From Clostridiales bacterium (GTDB lineage Bacteria; Bacillota; Clostridia; Christensenellales; Borkfalkiaceae): a stretch of 64,000 bases of DNA. This document shows, piece after piece, positions 1 through 8,375 of the stretch. The DNA lies in contig DPQQ01000014.1 of NCBI GenBank assembly GCA_003538975.1, forward strand, positions 71,090-135,089, read 5' to 3'. The notes below the pieces were generated by a model, which was not told the origin of the DNA, searched no databases, and saw nothing but the letters and a program-made list of their open reading frames with translations. Within the stretch, counting starts at the first letter, position 1. Each line of letters starts with the position of its first letter. Position numbers and translations under genes: made by a program.

Positions 1-55
1 CCGTGAAGGCGGCAGAACCGTCGGATCGGGCGTTGTTTCCAAGATCAAGAAATAA
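1..55 (+). CDS. tuf: Elongation factor Tu, C-terminal end (partial)
   Basis: Only the last 17 codons and TAA are in the window. They read REGGRTVGSGVVSKIKK, the highly conserved end of EF-Tu domain 3. EF-Tu is the GTPase that brings aminoacyl-tRNA to the ribosome. A strong terminator follows 22 bp after the stop, so this is the end of its transcription unit. The identity rests on this short but very characteristic tail. Confidence 0.85.
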   Translation, partial: REGGRTVGSGVVSKIKK

Positions 56-77
56 GCTTCGACTTAAATCAAAATCA

Positions 78-107
78 AAAGACTATCCGCAAGGATAGTC
101 TTTTTTT
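78..107 (+). terminator. Intrinsic terminator of tuf
   Basis: An 11-bp perfect stem (AAAGACTATCC / GGATAGTCTTT) with a GCAA loop runs into a T-tract. Confidence 0.9.
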
Positions 108-119
108 GCGTGAAAAATC

Positions 120-404
120 GTGAATATAACGGAAATCGATATTTATCGAATCACAATATAAATAAAAATTATAGGTTCGTACGCGTTTTATGGCTGTAAA
201 GGTCTTACAAGCATAACGATTCCTGAATCAGTTATTTATATAAATTATGCGGCTTTTCAATATTGCTCGGATTTATCGGTAATCAAGTTTGATATAACGG
301 TAGTCGAACTGAAAGAATTATCGTTGTCTTCGGCAGTTTTTAATTACTCTAAAGTTACCGAAATCGTTTGTACTGACGGAAACGTGCTTTTGTCGGAGTT
401 ATAA
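120..404 (+). pseudogene. BspA-type leucine-rich repeat protein fragment (decayed)
   Basis: One reading frame encodes the BspA/LRR_5 signature GSYAFYGCKGLTSITIP (from 174), followed by a degenerate repeat (INYAAFQYCSDLSVIKF) and a normal TAA at 402-404. Upstream in the same frame an NITEI-like segment is cut by a TAA at 159-161. There is no plausible start codon, ribosome site or signal peptide. Such repeats normally form long secreted or surface proteins that bind host or polymer ligands. What is visible is the last one or two repeats of a lost gene or a transferred scrap. Spacer DNA without recognisable genes continues to 585. Confidence 0.7.
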
Positions 405-585
405 AGAGACGGGATATTTTATAAGCTGTTCCGTTCTAAATATTGTTACACGTTTATCGCAAAACCATAAAACCCAGCGGATTTAAATAGATAAAAATAT
501 TATCCGTTTTATTTAAAAAAGCTGTGAAAAAACGGCGGAAGAATTTTACCTTATTTTCTTCAAAAATCTTATAAAAAATTTATTC

Positions 586-617
586 AAAAATCGCAAGGAT
601 TTACCTTGCGATTTTTT
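586..617 (+). terminator. Terminator-like hairpin
   Basis: A 13-bp stem (AAAAATCGCAAGG / CCTTGCGATTTTT) with a 5-nt loop and T-run. It lies about 180 bp after the leucine-rich-repeat remnant and insulates the pot operon from upstream transcription. Confidence 0.8.
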
Positions 618-666
618 ACTCTCTCAAAACGAGAGAAAAAAATTTGAAAAATCATATAAAAAATAA

Positions 667-695
667 TTGACATAGGGGGCGGCGATATATATAAT
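667..695 (+). promoter_or_regulatory. Sigma-A promoter of the regulator-potABCD operon
   Basis: Consensus TTGACA (667-672), 17-nt spacer, consensus TATAAT (690-695). A small dyad AGTTTA-N7-TAAACT (706-724) sits at the expected start of transcription. It is a candidate operator for the XRE-cupin protein encoded next; the operator role is inference. Confidence 0.85.
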
Positions 696-789
696 AATAC
701 GCGTGAGTTTAGTTTTATTAAACTTTAAGTCAGTTTTCTCTAAACCGCAAAAAACGACAAATCGGACGAATAAAATTTAAAGGTGTAAT

Positions 790-1323
790 ATGGTTCTCGG
801 TGAAAAGATAAGGGATTTAAGACTGTCGTGCGACCTTACGCAGGAAGAGCTTGCGGACAGGTGCGAGCTTACGAAGGGTTACATTTCGCAGCTCGAAAAC
901 GATCTTACTTCGCCGTCGATAGCTACTTTGATAGACATACTTTCGGCGCTCGGAACCAATCTTAAGGAGTTCTTCAGCGAAGAGAGCGACGAACAGGTTG
1001 TTTTCACCAAAAGCGACTTTATCGAAAAGGAAGAAGAAAATTACACTCTGAACTGGCTCGTTCCGAACGCGCAGAAGAACATGATGGAGCCGATAACGGT
1101 CGAAGTGAACCCCGGTTCCGCCACGGAAGAAGACAACCCGCACGAAGGCGAAGAGTTCGGCTACGTGCTTGAAGGCGAAATATTTTTAGTGATAGGGAAG
1201 AAGCGTTACAAAGTTAAAAAGGGCGAAAGTTTTTACTTTTCCGCCAATAAAACGCATTATATCTTGAATAAAAACGACAAAAAAGCCGTTTTGATATGGG
1301 TTTCGTGCCCGCCGAATTTTTAA
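790..1323 (+). CDS. XRE-family regulator with C-terminal cupin domain
   Basis: 177 aa. Residues about 6-60 form an XRE/Cro helix-turn-helix (LTQEELADRCELTKGYISQLE). Residues about 105-172 form a cupin_2 barrel (HEGEEFGYVLEGEIFLVIG ... KKGESFYF). This architecture (PuuR/SutR-like) is typical of local repressors that sense a small ligand through the cupin. It starts 12 bp before potA and shares its strong promoter, so it most likely controls the polyamine transporter and itself. The ligand is not shown by sequence; a polyamine is inferred from context. The start is ATG after AAAGGTG. Confidence 0.85.
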   Translation: MVLGEKIRDLRLSCDLTQEELADRCELTKGYISQLENDLTSPSIATLIDILSALGTNLKEFFSEESDEQVVFTKSDFIEKEEENYTLNWLVPNAQKNMMEPITVEVNPGSATEEDNPHEGEEFGYVLEGEIFLVIGKKRYKVKKGESFYFSANKTHYILNKNDKKAVLIWVSCPPNF

Positions 1324-1335
1324 GGAGAACCTAAG

Positions 1336-2865
1336 ATGACAAGTAATGAACGCATTATTGAACTGAAAAACATTACGAGAACTTTCGAAGACGGCGTAGT
1401 CGCCGTGGACGATCTCAGCCTTTACGTAAGACGCGGCGAATTCATAACCTTTTTAGGCCCGTCCGGTTGCGGAAAAACCACCACGCTCAGAATGATTTCG
1501 GGCTTCGACATGCCGTCGAAAGGGCAGATTCTTCTGAACGGTCAGGATATAACCAACCTCCCGCCGAACAAAAGACCTATAAACACGGTTTTCCAGAAGT
1601 ACGCGCTTTTCCCGCACCTTAATATCTTCGACAATATCGCTTACGGTCTGAAGCTTAAAAGAATAAAGGTCACTTACGAAGACAATGACGGCAAAAGATT
1701 CACGAGAGTAGAAAAACTTTCGAAAAAGGAAATCGCCGCCAAGGTTCAGAAGGCTCTTAAAATAGTCGATCTCGAAGGGTTCGAAAAGAGAAGCGTTTCC
1801 ACCCTTTCCGGCGGACAGCAGCAGAGAGTCGCCATAGCGAGAGCTATCGTCAACGAACCGCAGATTCTTCTTTTAGACGAACCTTTGGGCGCGCTCGACC
1901 TTAAAATGCGTAAGGAAATGCAGATCGAACTTAAAGATATGCATAAAAAACTCGGCATAACCTTTATTTACGTTACGCACGATCAGGAAGAAGCCCTTAC
2001 CATGAGCGACACCATAGTCGTTATGAACGACGGCGTTATTCAGCAGATAGGCACTCCCGAACAGGTTTACAACGAACCCAAAAACGCGTTCGTCGCGAAC
2101 TTCATCGGTGAAAGCAACATCTTTTCCGGCACGTATCTCGGCAACCGTAAGGTTAAGTTCTTAGGAAAAGCTTTCGATTGCGTAGACGACTTTGAAAAGA
2201 ACGAACTCGTCGACGTCGTCGTAAGACCTGAAGACGTTAAAATAGTTCCCGCGGAGCAGGGTACGGTAAAAGGCAAGGTTACCTATACCGTATTCAAGGG
2301 TACCCATTACGACGTCGTATGCGAAATCGGCAAGTCCGAAATTACGACTCAGACCTTAAAAGAAGTAAAAGTCGGCGACGTAATCGGTATGACCGTCGAT
2401 CCCGACGAAATCCATATAATGCGTAAGGAAGTTCAGACCAACCGTTACGACGGATACATTACCAAGCACAACACGGTATGTTTCGGCGACGGAGAATTCC
2501 TTTGCGACGTAACCCAGCTCTACAAAGGCTCCGTTCTCGACGAAGAAGGCTACCTTATCACCGCAGAAGGCGAAAAGATAGACCTTACCGACGTTGACGT
2601 AAAGGTAGAAGTAGGTCTCCACGATATCGAAATCGAAGACATCAAAAAGGATTCCGACGTCAACGCAGACGAATACGGCGCTATCGGCAAGATTATTCAG
2701 ATCATCGCCAAAGCCGACCACTATCAGCTCGTAGTAAGAACGGAAGAAAACGAAGAAGATTACGTTTTCGATACCGAAGATCTCTGGAACGAAGGCGATA
2801 TAGTAAGAGTTAACATCAATAAAGAAAATATCGATCTTAAACTCAAACAGGAGGTTAAGAGATAA
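1336..2865 (+). CDS. potA: Spermidine/putrescine ABC transporter ATP-binding protein PotA (long form)
   Basis: ATPase subunit of a polyamine importer, acting at the inner face of the membrane. Walker A GPSGCGKT at residues 41-48, signature LSGGQQQ from 157, Walker B LLLDEP with D181/E182, D-loop GALD, and switch histidine in VTHDQEE. At 509 aa it is well over the usual ~350-380. There is a charged insertion around residues 105-135 before the signature, and about 130 extra C-terminal residues beyond the first TOBE-like region, rich in acidic beta-type sequence. The extra part may be a second TOBE or regulatory module. The stop overlaps the potB start by one base (TAATG). Ribosome site AAGGAG. 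Confidence 0.93.
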   Translation: MTSNERIIELKNITRTFEDGVVAVDDLSLYVRRGEFITFLGPSGCGKTTTLRMISGFDMPSKGQILLNGQDITNLPPNKRPINTVFQKYALFPHLNIFDNIAYGLKLKRIKVTYEDNDGKRFTRVEKLSKKEIAAKVQKALKIVDLEGFEKRSVSTLSGGQQQRVAIARAIVNEPQILLLDEPLGALDLKMRKEMQIELKDMHKKLGITFIYVTHDQEEALTMSDTIVVMNDGVIQQIGTPEQVYNEPKNAFVANFIGESNIFSGTYLGNRKVKFLGKAFDCVDDFEKNELVDVVVRPEDVKIVPAEQGTVKGKVTYTVFKGTHYDVVCEIGKSEITTQTLKEVKVGDVIGMTVDPDEIHIMRKEVQTNRYDGYITKHNTVCFGDGEFLCDVTQLYKGSVLDEEGYLITAEGEKIDLTDVDVKVEVGLHDIEIEDIKKDSDVNADEYGAIGKIIQIIAKADHYQLVVRTEENEEDYVFDTEDLWNEGDIVRVNINKENIDLKLKQEVKR

Positions 2866-3716
2866 TGAAGGAAGCAAAGGTTGTTTCTTCCGCTCCGGTT
2901 ACTTATCAGCCGGAAAAGAAGAAGAGTTTTTTGAAGTTTTCGAGAAAGCAACTCTGTATTCCTTACGGGGTGTTTCTCGCTTGTTTTGTCATAATTCCGC
3001 TCCTGTTAATACTTTTTTACGCTTTTACCGACAAGAACGGACATATAAGCTTAGGTAATTTCGTCGCGTTTTTCACAAGCCCGACTACGCTTACCACGGT
3101 TATAATAAGCATACTTTTAGCTCTTGCGACCACTCTTATATGTCTTATACTCGCCTATCCGGTCGCGTATATACTCGCCAAAAGCAAACTGAATAAGAGC
3201 GGTACTCTTTTATTGCTGTTCATTCTTCCGATGTGGATAAACTTTGTTTTGAGAGCGATGGCGATGAAAGATCTTTTAACGCTTATAGGCGTGTTCGAAC
3301 TCAACAACTACGTCAATACCGTAATAGGCATGGTTTACGATTATCTGCCGTTTATGATAATGCCGATTTATACCGTTCTTATAAAGATGGATAAAAGCCT
3401 TATCGAAGCGAGCAAAGATTTAGGAGCGAATTCATTCCATACCTTTACCGACGTAATATTCCCGTTGTCCACTCCCGGTATCGCGAGCGGAATAACGATG
3501 GTATTCATGCCGACAATGACCTGCTACGTAATATCCGATACCTTCGGCAACGGTCTTATAACAATCGTAGGCAAGCTTATAGACGAACAGTTCACGACTT
3601 TCCAGAATTGGAACATGGGTTCGGCGATAGCAATGGTATTGCTTGCGATAATGCTCGTATCCATGCTCGTAACGGGCGGATTCAAAGCGGAAGAAACAAG
3701 GGGGACTAACTTATGA
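2865..3716 (+). CDS. potB: Spermidine/putrescine ABC transporter permease PotB
   Basis: 283 aa with six predicted membrane helices after a basic N-terminal tail of ~30 residues. The cytoplasmic EAA coupling loop is visible (EASKDLGA, residues 181-188), which docks on PotA. It pairs with PotC to form the translocation channel. Translationally coupled on both sides: it overlaps potA by one base and potC by four. Confidence 0.93.
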   Translation: MKEAKVVSSAPVTYQPEKKKSFLKFSRKQLCIPYGVFLACFVIIPLLLILFYAFTDKNGHISLGNFVAFFTSPTTLTTVIISILLALATTLICLILAYPVAYILAKSKLNKSGTLLLLFILPMWINFVLRAMAMKDLLTLIGVFELNNYVNTVIGMVYDYLPFMIMPIYTVLIKMDKSLIEASKDLGANSFHTFTDVIFPLSTPGIASGITMVFMPTMTCYVISDTFGNGLITIVGKLIDEQFTTFQNWNMGSAIAMVLLAIMLVSMLVTGGFKAEETRGTNL

Positions 3717-4525
3717 AAAAATTCCTTAAAGTTTTATACATGGTCCTTATACTCTTATTCATGTACGCGCCTATTTTCACGCTCGTCGTGTACAGCTTCT
3801 TCGACGTGAACACGGTAAGTTTTCAGGATCTCCTCGTAACGCCGTTTTCTCTCGAACTTTATAAAAAGCTCTTTACCGATTCGGCTCTCATGAAGATAGT
3901 TTTCGATACGCTTTTACTCGCGCTCATCGTTGCCGTTCTTTCGGTAATTTTAGGAACTACCGGCGCAATCGGTATCTTTTACAGCAAAAAGAGAGCCGGT
4001 AAAACGTTGTCGGCGGTTTCGAGAATCCCCGTTATAAACGCCGAAATCGTCACCGCGGTTTCGATAGCTCTTCTGTTTACGGCTATATTTACCCAGAGCA
4101 GATCGTTCTTTGCGATGATAATAGGGCATATGGTGCTTACTACGCCGTTCGTGGTGCTTTCTGTTCTTCCGAAGCTTCAGCAGATGGATCCCAATATGTA
4201 TGAAGCCGCTCTCGATCTCGGCGCAAGCCCGACAAGAGCTTTGTGGACGGTCGTTATACCCGAAATTTTACCGGGTATCGTTTCCGGCTTTATGCTTGCG
4301 ATAACTTTGTCGCTCGACGATTATATCGTTTCGGCATACACTCAGCCTGCGGGAATAAAGACCATATCGACCTATGTTTATACCGCTATTTCCAAGTCCG
4401 GCACCAATTCGTCGCTGCCCGCGCTCCGCGCGCTTTCGGCGATAATATTCGTAGTAATAACCGCCGTCGTAATAATAAACAACGTTGTTTCGAATAAAAA
4501 GGCGAAAAAGGAGGTTAAAGCATGA
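3713..4525 (+). CDS. potC: Spermidine/putrescine ABC transporter permease PotC
   Basis: 270 aa, six predicted membrane helices, EAA loop EAALDLGA at residues 164-171. Second permease of the importer. Overlaps potB and potD by four bases each (ATGA), so the operon is tightly coupled. PotC and PotD are separate here, with no potCD fusion. Confidence 0.93.
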   Translation: MKKFLKVLYMVLILLFMYAPIFTLVVYSFFDVNTVSFQDLLVTPFSLELYKKLFTDSALMKIVFDTLLLALIVAVLSVILGTTGAIGIFYSKKRAGKTLSAVSRIPVINAEIVTAVSIALLFTAIFTQSRSFFAMIIGHMVLTTPFVVLSVLPKLQQMDPNMYEAALDLGASPTRALWTVVIPEILPGIVSGFMLAITLSLDDYIVSAYTQPAGIKTISTYVYTAISKSGTNSSLPALRALSAIIFVVITAVVIINNVVSNKKAKKEVKA

Positions 4526-5994
4526 AAAAGTTTTTAACCGTTCTGCTTGCGGGACTTTTAGCCGCAATGTGCGTTCCTTTTTCGGGTTGTTCGTCGTCTT
4601 CCGGAAAAACTATTCTTAAAATATGTAACTGCGAAGACTATATAGACGAAGAACTTCTGGATATGTTCGAAGAAAGATATCCCGACATCAAAGTAGAATA
4701 TTCGACCTACGGCACTAACGAAAACTTGTATAACGAACTCGTTATAAATCCGAACAGCTACGATCTCGTCGTTCCTTCCGAATACATGATTCAGAAGCTT
4801 GCCACCGAAGGCAGACTCAACAAACTCGACCATGATAAGCTCTCCGGATACGAGCCGTCGCCGTATATAGAAGAAAGACTCGAAAACATCACCTTTACCG
4901 TCGAAAGCGGCGAGTATAAGGGTGAAGAAGCTAAGCTTTCGGACTTTATGGTCGGATATATGTGGGGTACGATGGGTTGGGTTATCAATCCCGGCAAGGT
5001 AAACGCAGACGACGCAAAATCGTGGGACGGAATTTTAGGCAACAAAAAGTACAACAAAAAAGTTACTCTCAAAGATTCGGTAAGAGACACCTATCTCGTT
5101 TCTCTCGCCCTTATCTATAAGAACGAACTTTTAACCGCCATAAACAACGGCAACTTCGGCGAAGTTTCGGAATGGCTCAACAAAACAGATAAAGAAACCG
5201 TTAAAAAAGTCGGCGACAAGCTTTCGTCTCTTAAAAATTCGCTTTACGGATTCGAAGTAGACAGCGGCAAAAACGACATAGTAACGGGTAAAATCGACGC
5301 ATACGTAGCCTGGAGCGGAGACGCGGCTTACGCAATAGACGAAGCGGAAGAAAAGAAAGTTCATCTTGACTACGTCGTTCCCGAAGAAGGCTCCAATATC
5401 TGGTTCGACGGACTCGTAATGCCGTCCGGCAGCAAAAACTACGACGCGGTTTATAAGTTCCTGAATTTCATTTCCGAACCCGAAAACGTAGTTAAAAACA
5501 TGGACTATATAGGGTATTCGTCCATAGTAGCGGCGCCGGAATCCGGTGTGATATTCGATTATATCGCAGATAACTTCGACGAGAGAGAAGACGAAGAAAC
5601 GGGCGAAGTTTCCACCGAAGGTCTTATCGAAGTAGATTTAAGCTATTATTTCGGAAACGAGGACGGCGAAAACGTCGTTTACGTATCGGAAGAAAGTTAC
5701 GGCAGACTTATGGCGCAGTATCCGACGCAGGACATAATAAAACGTTGCGCCGTCATGAATTACTTCGACAACGAAACTCTTACGATAATAAACGACATGT
5801 GGGCGGGGGTAAAGGGAGAGACCTTTAATACTTCGACTATAATAATGGTTCTCGTTCTTGTTCTTATTATAATAGCGGCGATAGTTTTGTACCGTTTAAG
5901 AGATAAAATCAAATGGCTTAAACTACCCGAATCGAAAAGATCCTATGCCGAAAAGCATGACCTTAAAGTCGTTTCGAGAGAAATAGTTCAGTAA
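4522..5994 (+). CDS. potD: Polyamine-binding lipoprotein PotD with extra C-terminal membrane anchor
   Basis: 490 aa. A type II signal peptide ends in the lipobox FSGC (C23), followed by a serine linker and a periplasmic-binding-protein fold (KICNCEDYIDEELLDMF ... YDLVVPSEYMIQKL ... YMWGTMGWVIN). The usual PotD is ~350 aa. Here an additional hydrophobic helix (about residues 438-460) and a short basic tail follow the binding domain, so the protein looks anchored at both ends. It delivers spermidine or putrescine to PotBC. Last gene before the operon terminator. Confidence 0.9.
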   Translation: MKKFLTVLLAGLLAAMCVPFSGCSSSSGKTILKICNCEDYIDEELLDMFEERYPDIKVEYSTYGTNENLYNELVINPNSYDLVVPSEYMIQKLATEGRLNKLDHDKLSGYEPSPYIEERLENITFTVESGEYKGEEAKLSDFMVGYMWGTMGWVINPGKVNADDAKSWDGILGNKKYNKKVTLKDSVRDTYLVSLALIYKNELLTAINNGNFGEVSEWLNKTDKETVKKVGDKLSSLKNSLYGFEVDSGKNDIVTGKIDAYVAWSGDAAYAIDEAEEKKVHLDYVVPEEGSNIWFDGLVMPSGSKNYDAVYKFLNFISEPENVVKNMDYIGYSSIVAAPESGVIFDYIADNFDEREDEETGEVSTEGLIEVDLSYYFGNEDGENVVYVSEESYGRLMAQYPTQDIIKRCAVMNYFDNETLTIINDMWAGVKGETFNTSTIIMVLVLVLIIIAAIVLYRLRDKIKWLKLPESKRSYAEKHDLKVVSREIVQ

Positions 5995-6013
5995 AACCCG
6001 AATAAAAAAGAAG

Positions 6014-6049
6014 AAAAGGCAGTCCCGGTAAAACGCGGCTGCCTTTTTG
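6014..6049 (+). terminator. Terminator of the pot operon
   Basis: Stem AAAAGGCAG / CTGCCTTTT with a 16-nt loop, followed by a T-run, 20 bp after the potD stop. Confidence 0.85.
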
Positions 6050-6197
6050 TTTTATGGCTTTTTATCTTTTTAACAGAAAGACGGCAGGAGTTTATTAAGC
6101 GATATTTTGGTCTTATAAATTCCGGAAAAACAAATCCGAAAACCGGAAGAAGAAACTAATAAAGTAACCAATCAAACGGCGTAAGACAAGAAAGCAG

Positions 6198-6304
6198 ATA
6201 TATATCAGGACCAATCAAAATCTTGTCAATATTTTTAAAATACTTTTGACAAGTTATTGACAAACGTCAAAAGATGTGATATTACTATAGTAAAAAAAGC
6301 TTTT
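6198..6304 (+). repeat. 107-bp promoter repeat, copy 1
   Basis: Matches 19982-20088 at 105 of 107 positions (differences at 6207 and 6294). It contains a full promoter: TTGACA 6257-6262, 17-nt spacer, extended -10 TGATATTAC. A second TTGACA lies exactly 11 bp upstream (6246). There is a perfect 8-bp inverted repeat CTTTTGAC (6243-6250) / GTCAAAAG (6266-6273), and TTGTCAA at 6223. These look like a shared repressor or activator site. Confidence 0.9.
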
Positions 6305-6332
6305 TAAGCAAAAAAACAAAAATGGAACGTTT

Positions 6333-6848
6333 ATGAGAAAAAGATCGAGGGTACTTAATTTTGTTGCAACGGTAGTTCTTGCAATAATTATAGTCTGTTG
6401 TTTATTTTCTTTTATCGCTTGTTTTCTTCCGTTGCCTAAACGCGTGGGAACATGTTTTTTGGATCTCAAAGCGGAATGGACTTGCGATGAACTGACGATA
6501 GAAACTACGGGCGAGAGCGGACACGATTATATTGTATTCGGAAAAATCTCTTTATACGGGGAAGAAATAGAAGTAGGAGGCTTCTATTATTACGCTCAAT
6601 CTTATATGATCGTATATAGCAGATCCGATATAGAAGCCGCTGGAAAAAATGAAAACGGCAAATATCGCTCTCCCGATAAATCAAAGCAGTTATTTTATTT
6701 AGGTTGCGATGAGGTAAAGTTCTGCAGATTTTCGAAGAATATAAAAGAAGTAAATCTTAAAGTAAAGACTGATAATTATTCCGAAACGGCAGGACAAGAA
6801 AGCCGCGTCGGCGAAACATGGGTTTTAACAAGAAAGGATTTATCCTGA
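6333..6848 (+). CDS. Putative lipoprotein, cassette copy 1 (unknown function)
   Basis: 171 aa. A basic start and hydrophobic helix (residues 8-30) end in a weak lipobox (FIAC, C30), then a soluble acidic/basic domain. Its C-terminal ~26 residues (DNYSETAGQESRVGETWVLT...) are nearly the same as those of the gene at 21330, and the motif AEW..D.LTIETTG near the N-terminus is also shared, so the two are paralogues. It is driven directly by the 107-bp repeat promoter. The companion C39-like gene of the other locus is absent here. I do not recognise the family; a protein-binding or immunity role would be speculation. Four cysteines lie outside the signal region. Confidence 0.75.
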   Translation: MRKRSRVLNFVATVVLAIIIVCCLFSFIACFLPLPKRVGTCFLDLKAEWTCDELTIETTGESGHDYIVFGKISLYGEEIEVGGFYYYAQSYMIVYSRSDIEAAGKNENGKYRSPDKSKQLFYLGCDEVKFCRFSKNIKEVNLKVKTDNYSETAGQESRVGETWVLTRKDLS

Positions 6849-6888
6849 TAATAAATCTTTCCGCAAAATAAAAACTAAAAATAACCCG

Positions 6889-6917
6889 AAAAGGAACGTG
6901 AAAAGCGTTCCTTTTTT
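6889..6917 (+). terminator. Terminator 1 of cassette copy 1
   Basis: Stem AAAAGGAACG / CGTTCCTTTT, 7-nt loop, T-run. The same hairpin recurs at 21891-21919. Confidence 0.88.
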
Positions 6918-6936
6918 ATATGAGTAAAAAGAATAT

Positions 6937-6966
6937 AAAAAGGCGTTGCCGGAGCAACGCCTTTTT
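6937..6966. terminator. Bidirectional terminator between lipoprotein gene and fba
   Basis: A 13-bp perfect stem AAAAAGGCGTTGC / GCAACGCCTTTTT with tetraloop, A-run on one side and T-run on the other. It can stop transcripts from both convergent genes. A diverged copy is at 21939-21968. Confidence 0.88.
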
Positions 6967-6993
6967 GAGTTTTGTGTTGAATTGTTTATAAGA

Positions 6994-7968
6994 TTACAAA
7001 CATTCGGGAGCTTTGCCCGCGCAACCCAATACGTCGATAAGTTTATGACGAACGAGTTCTTTGATGTTTGCTCTCGCCGGTTTAAGATATTCTCTCGGAT
7101 CGAACTTTTCGGGATGTTCCGCAAAGAACTTTCTGATAGTGCCGGTCATCGCAAGACGAAGGTCGGAGTCGATGTTGATCTTGCAAACCGCAAGTTTAGC
7201 AGCTTCTCTAAGCTGTTCTTCGGGAACGCCTACCGCGTCGGGCATCTTTCCGCCGAATTCGTTGATCATAGCAACGTATTCCTGGGGAACGGACGAAGAA
7301 CCGTGTAAAACGATGGGGAATTCGGGAAGACGTTTAGATACTTCTTCCAGAATGTCGAAACGGAGCGGAGGGGGGCAAAGGATACCCTTTTCGTTTCTGG
7401 TGCACTGTTCGGGTTTGAACTTGTAAGCGCCGTGCGAAGTGCCGATAGCGATTGCAAGGCTGTCTACGCCGGTGTTTTTAACGAAGTCTTCAACTTCTTC
7501 AGGTCTCGTGTAAGAACCTACCGCGTGGCTTACTTCGTCTTCGATACCAGCAAGGGTGCCGAGTTCGCCTTCAACGGTAACGTTGTACTTATGAGCGTAT
7601 TCAACGACCTTTTTCGTAACTTCGATATTCTTTTCGTAGGGAAGAGCCGAGCCGTCGATCATAACGGAAGTGAAACCGCCGTCGATGCACGCTTTGCAGG
7701 TGTCGTAGTCGGGACCGTGATCAAGGTGAAGAACGATCGGAATATCCGGGCATTCCTTAACGGCTGCTTCGACGAGTTTTACAAGGTAGGTGTGATTAGC
7801 GTACGCTCTCGCGCCCTTGCTGACCTGTAAAATTACGGGAGCCTTTTCTTCCTGGCATGCTTCGGTGATACCCTGAACGATTTCCATGTTATTGACGTTG
7901 AAAGCGCCGATAGCGTAACCGTTAGCGTAAGCCTGTTTGAACATTTTTTTAGAGTTAACCAATGGCAT
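6994..7968 (-). CDS. fba: Class II fructose-bisphosphate aldolase
   Basis: 324 aa cytosolic zinc enzyme cleaving fructose-1,6-bisphosphate to DHAP and glyceraldehyde-3-phosphate. Visible class II features are MPLVNSKKM at the start, the metal-site segment VLHLDHGPDYDTC, EGELG, the potassium/phosphate loop SHGAYKF and VLHGSSSVP. ATG follows GGAGGAC at good spacing. It lies divergent from gap, the next step of glycolysis, with separate promoters in the 407-bp spacer. Confidence 0.96.
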   Translation of the reverse strand: MPLVNSKKMFKQAYANGYAIGAFNVNNMEIVQGITEACQEEKAPVILQVSKGARAYANHTYLVKLVEAAVKECPDIPIVLHLDHGPDYDTCKACIDGGFTSVMIDGSALPYEKNIEVTKKVVEYAHKYNVTVEGELGTLAGIEDEVSHAVGSYTRPEEVEDFVKNTGVDSLAIAIGTSHGAYKFKPEQCTRNEKGILCPPPLRFDILEEVSKRLPEFPIVLHGSSSVPQEYVAMINEFGGKMPDAVGVPEEQLREAAKLAVCKINIDSDLRLAMTGTIRKFFAEHPEKFDPREYLKPARANIKELVRHKLIDVLGCAGKAPECL

Positions 7969-8068
7969 ATATAATGTCCTCCAATTTATTTTTACGATTT
8001 TACGAACGCTTGTCCCGTCATGCGAAGCTGAAATAAAGCCGTATGCGGGGCGAATTCGTTCCTATAGT

Positions 8069-8097
8069 ATTATAGCAACAAAAAAAACAATTTTCAA
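8069..8097 (-). promoter_or_regulatory. Promoter of fba
   Basis: On the minus strand TTGAAA (8097-8092), 17 nt, TATAAT (8074-8069), about 100 bp before the fba start. The rest of the fba-gap spacer (8098-8241) holds one weak copy of the 24-nt dispersed repeat at 8201 and nothing else I recognise. Confidence 0.8.
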
Positions 8098-8200
8098 TCT
8101 ATTTGCTTAAAATTTTTAGATTTTACGATTAAAAAACGATAGAAAGACAAAAATAGAAATAAAACCCGACGTACCTTAAACGGGGAAAAACGAAAAACAC

Positions 8201-8218
8201 TACCTGTCCGGTATGAAA
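8201..8218 (+). repeat. Dispersed 24-nt repeat, weak copy (a)
   Basis: TACCTGTCCGGTATGAAA shares the first seven bases and the GAAA of the repeat at 26946, 49650, 51562 and 54996. By itself it is marginal. Confidence 0.3.
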
Positions 8219-8241
8219 TTTATTTATTTTTCGAAAAAAGA

Positions 8242-8270
8242 TTGACTAACTAAAAGGATACGGGTATAAT
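8242..8270 (+). promoter_or_regulatory. Promoter of gap
   Basis: TTGACT (8242-8247), 17 nt, TATAAT (8265-8270). The ~100-nt leader contains a small hairpin (GGCTT / AAGCC) and a strong GGAGGA site at 8362. Confidence 0.9.
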
Positions 8271-8375
8271 TATATTGAAAAGAAGAAAGGCGTAAGGCTT
8301 CAAAAAAGCCGATTTGCCCGAAGACTTTTCATTAAATACGACAAAATTTTATTATTTTTTTGGAGGAACAAAAAA

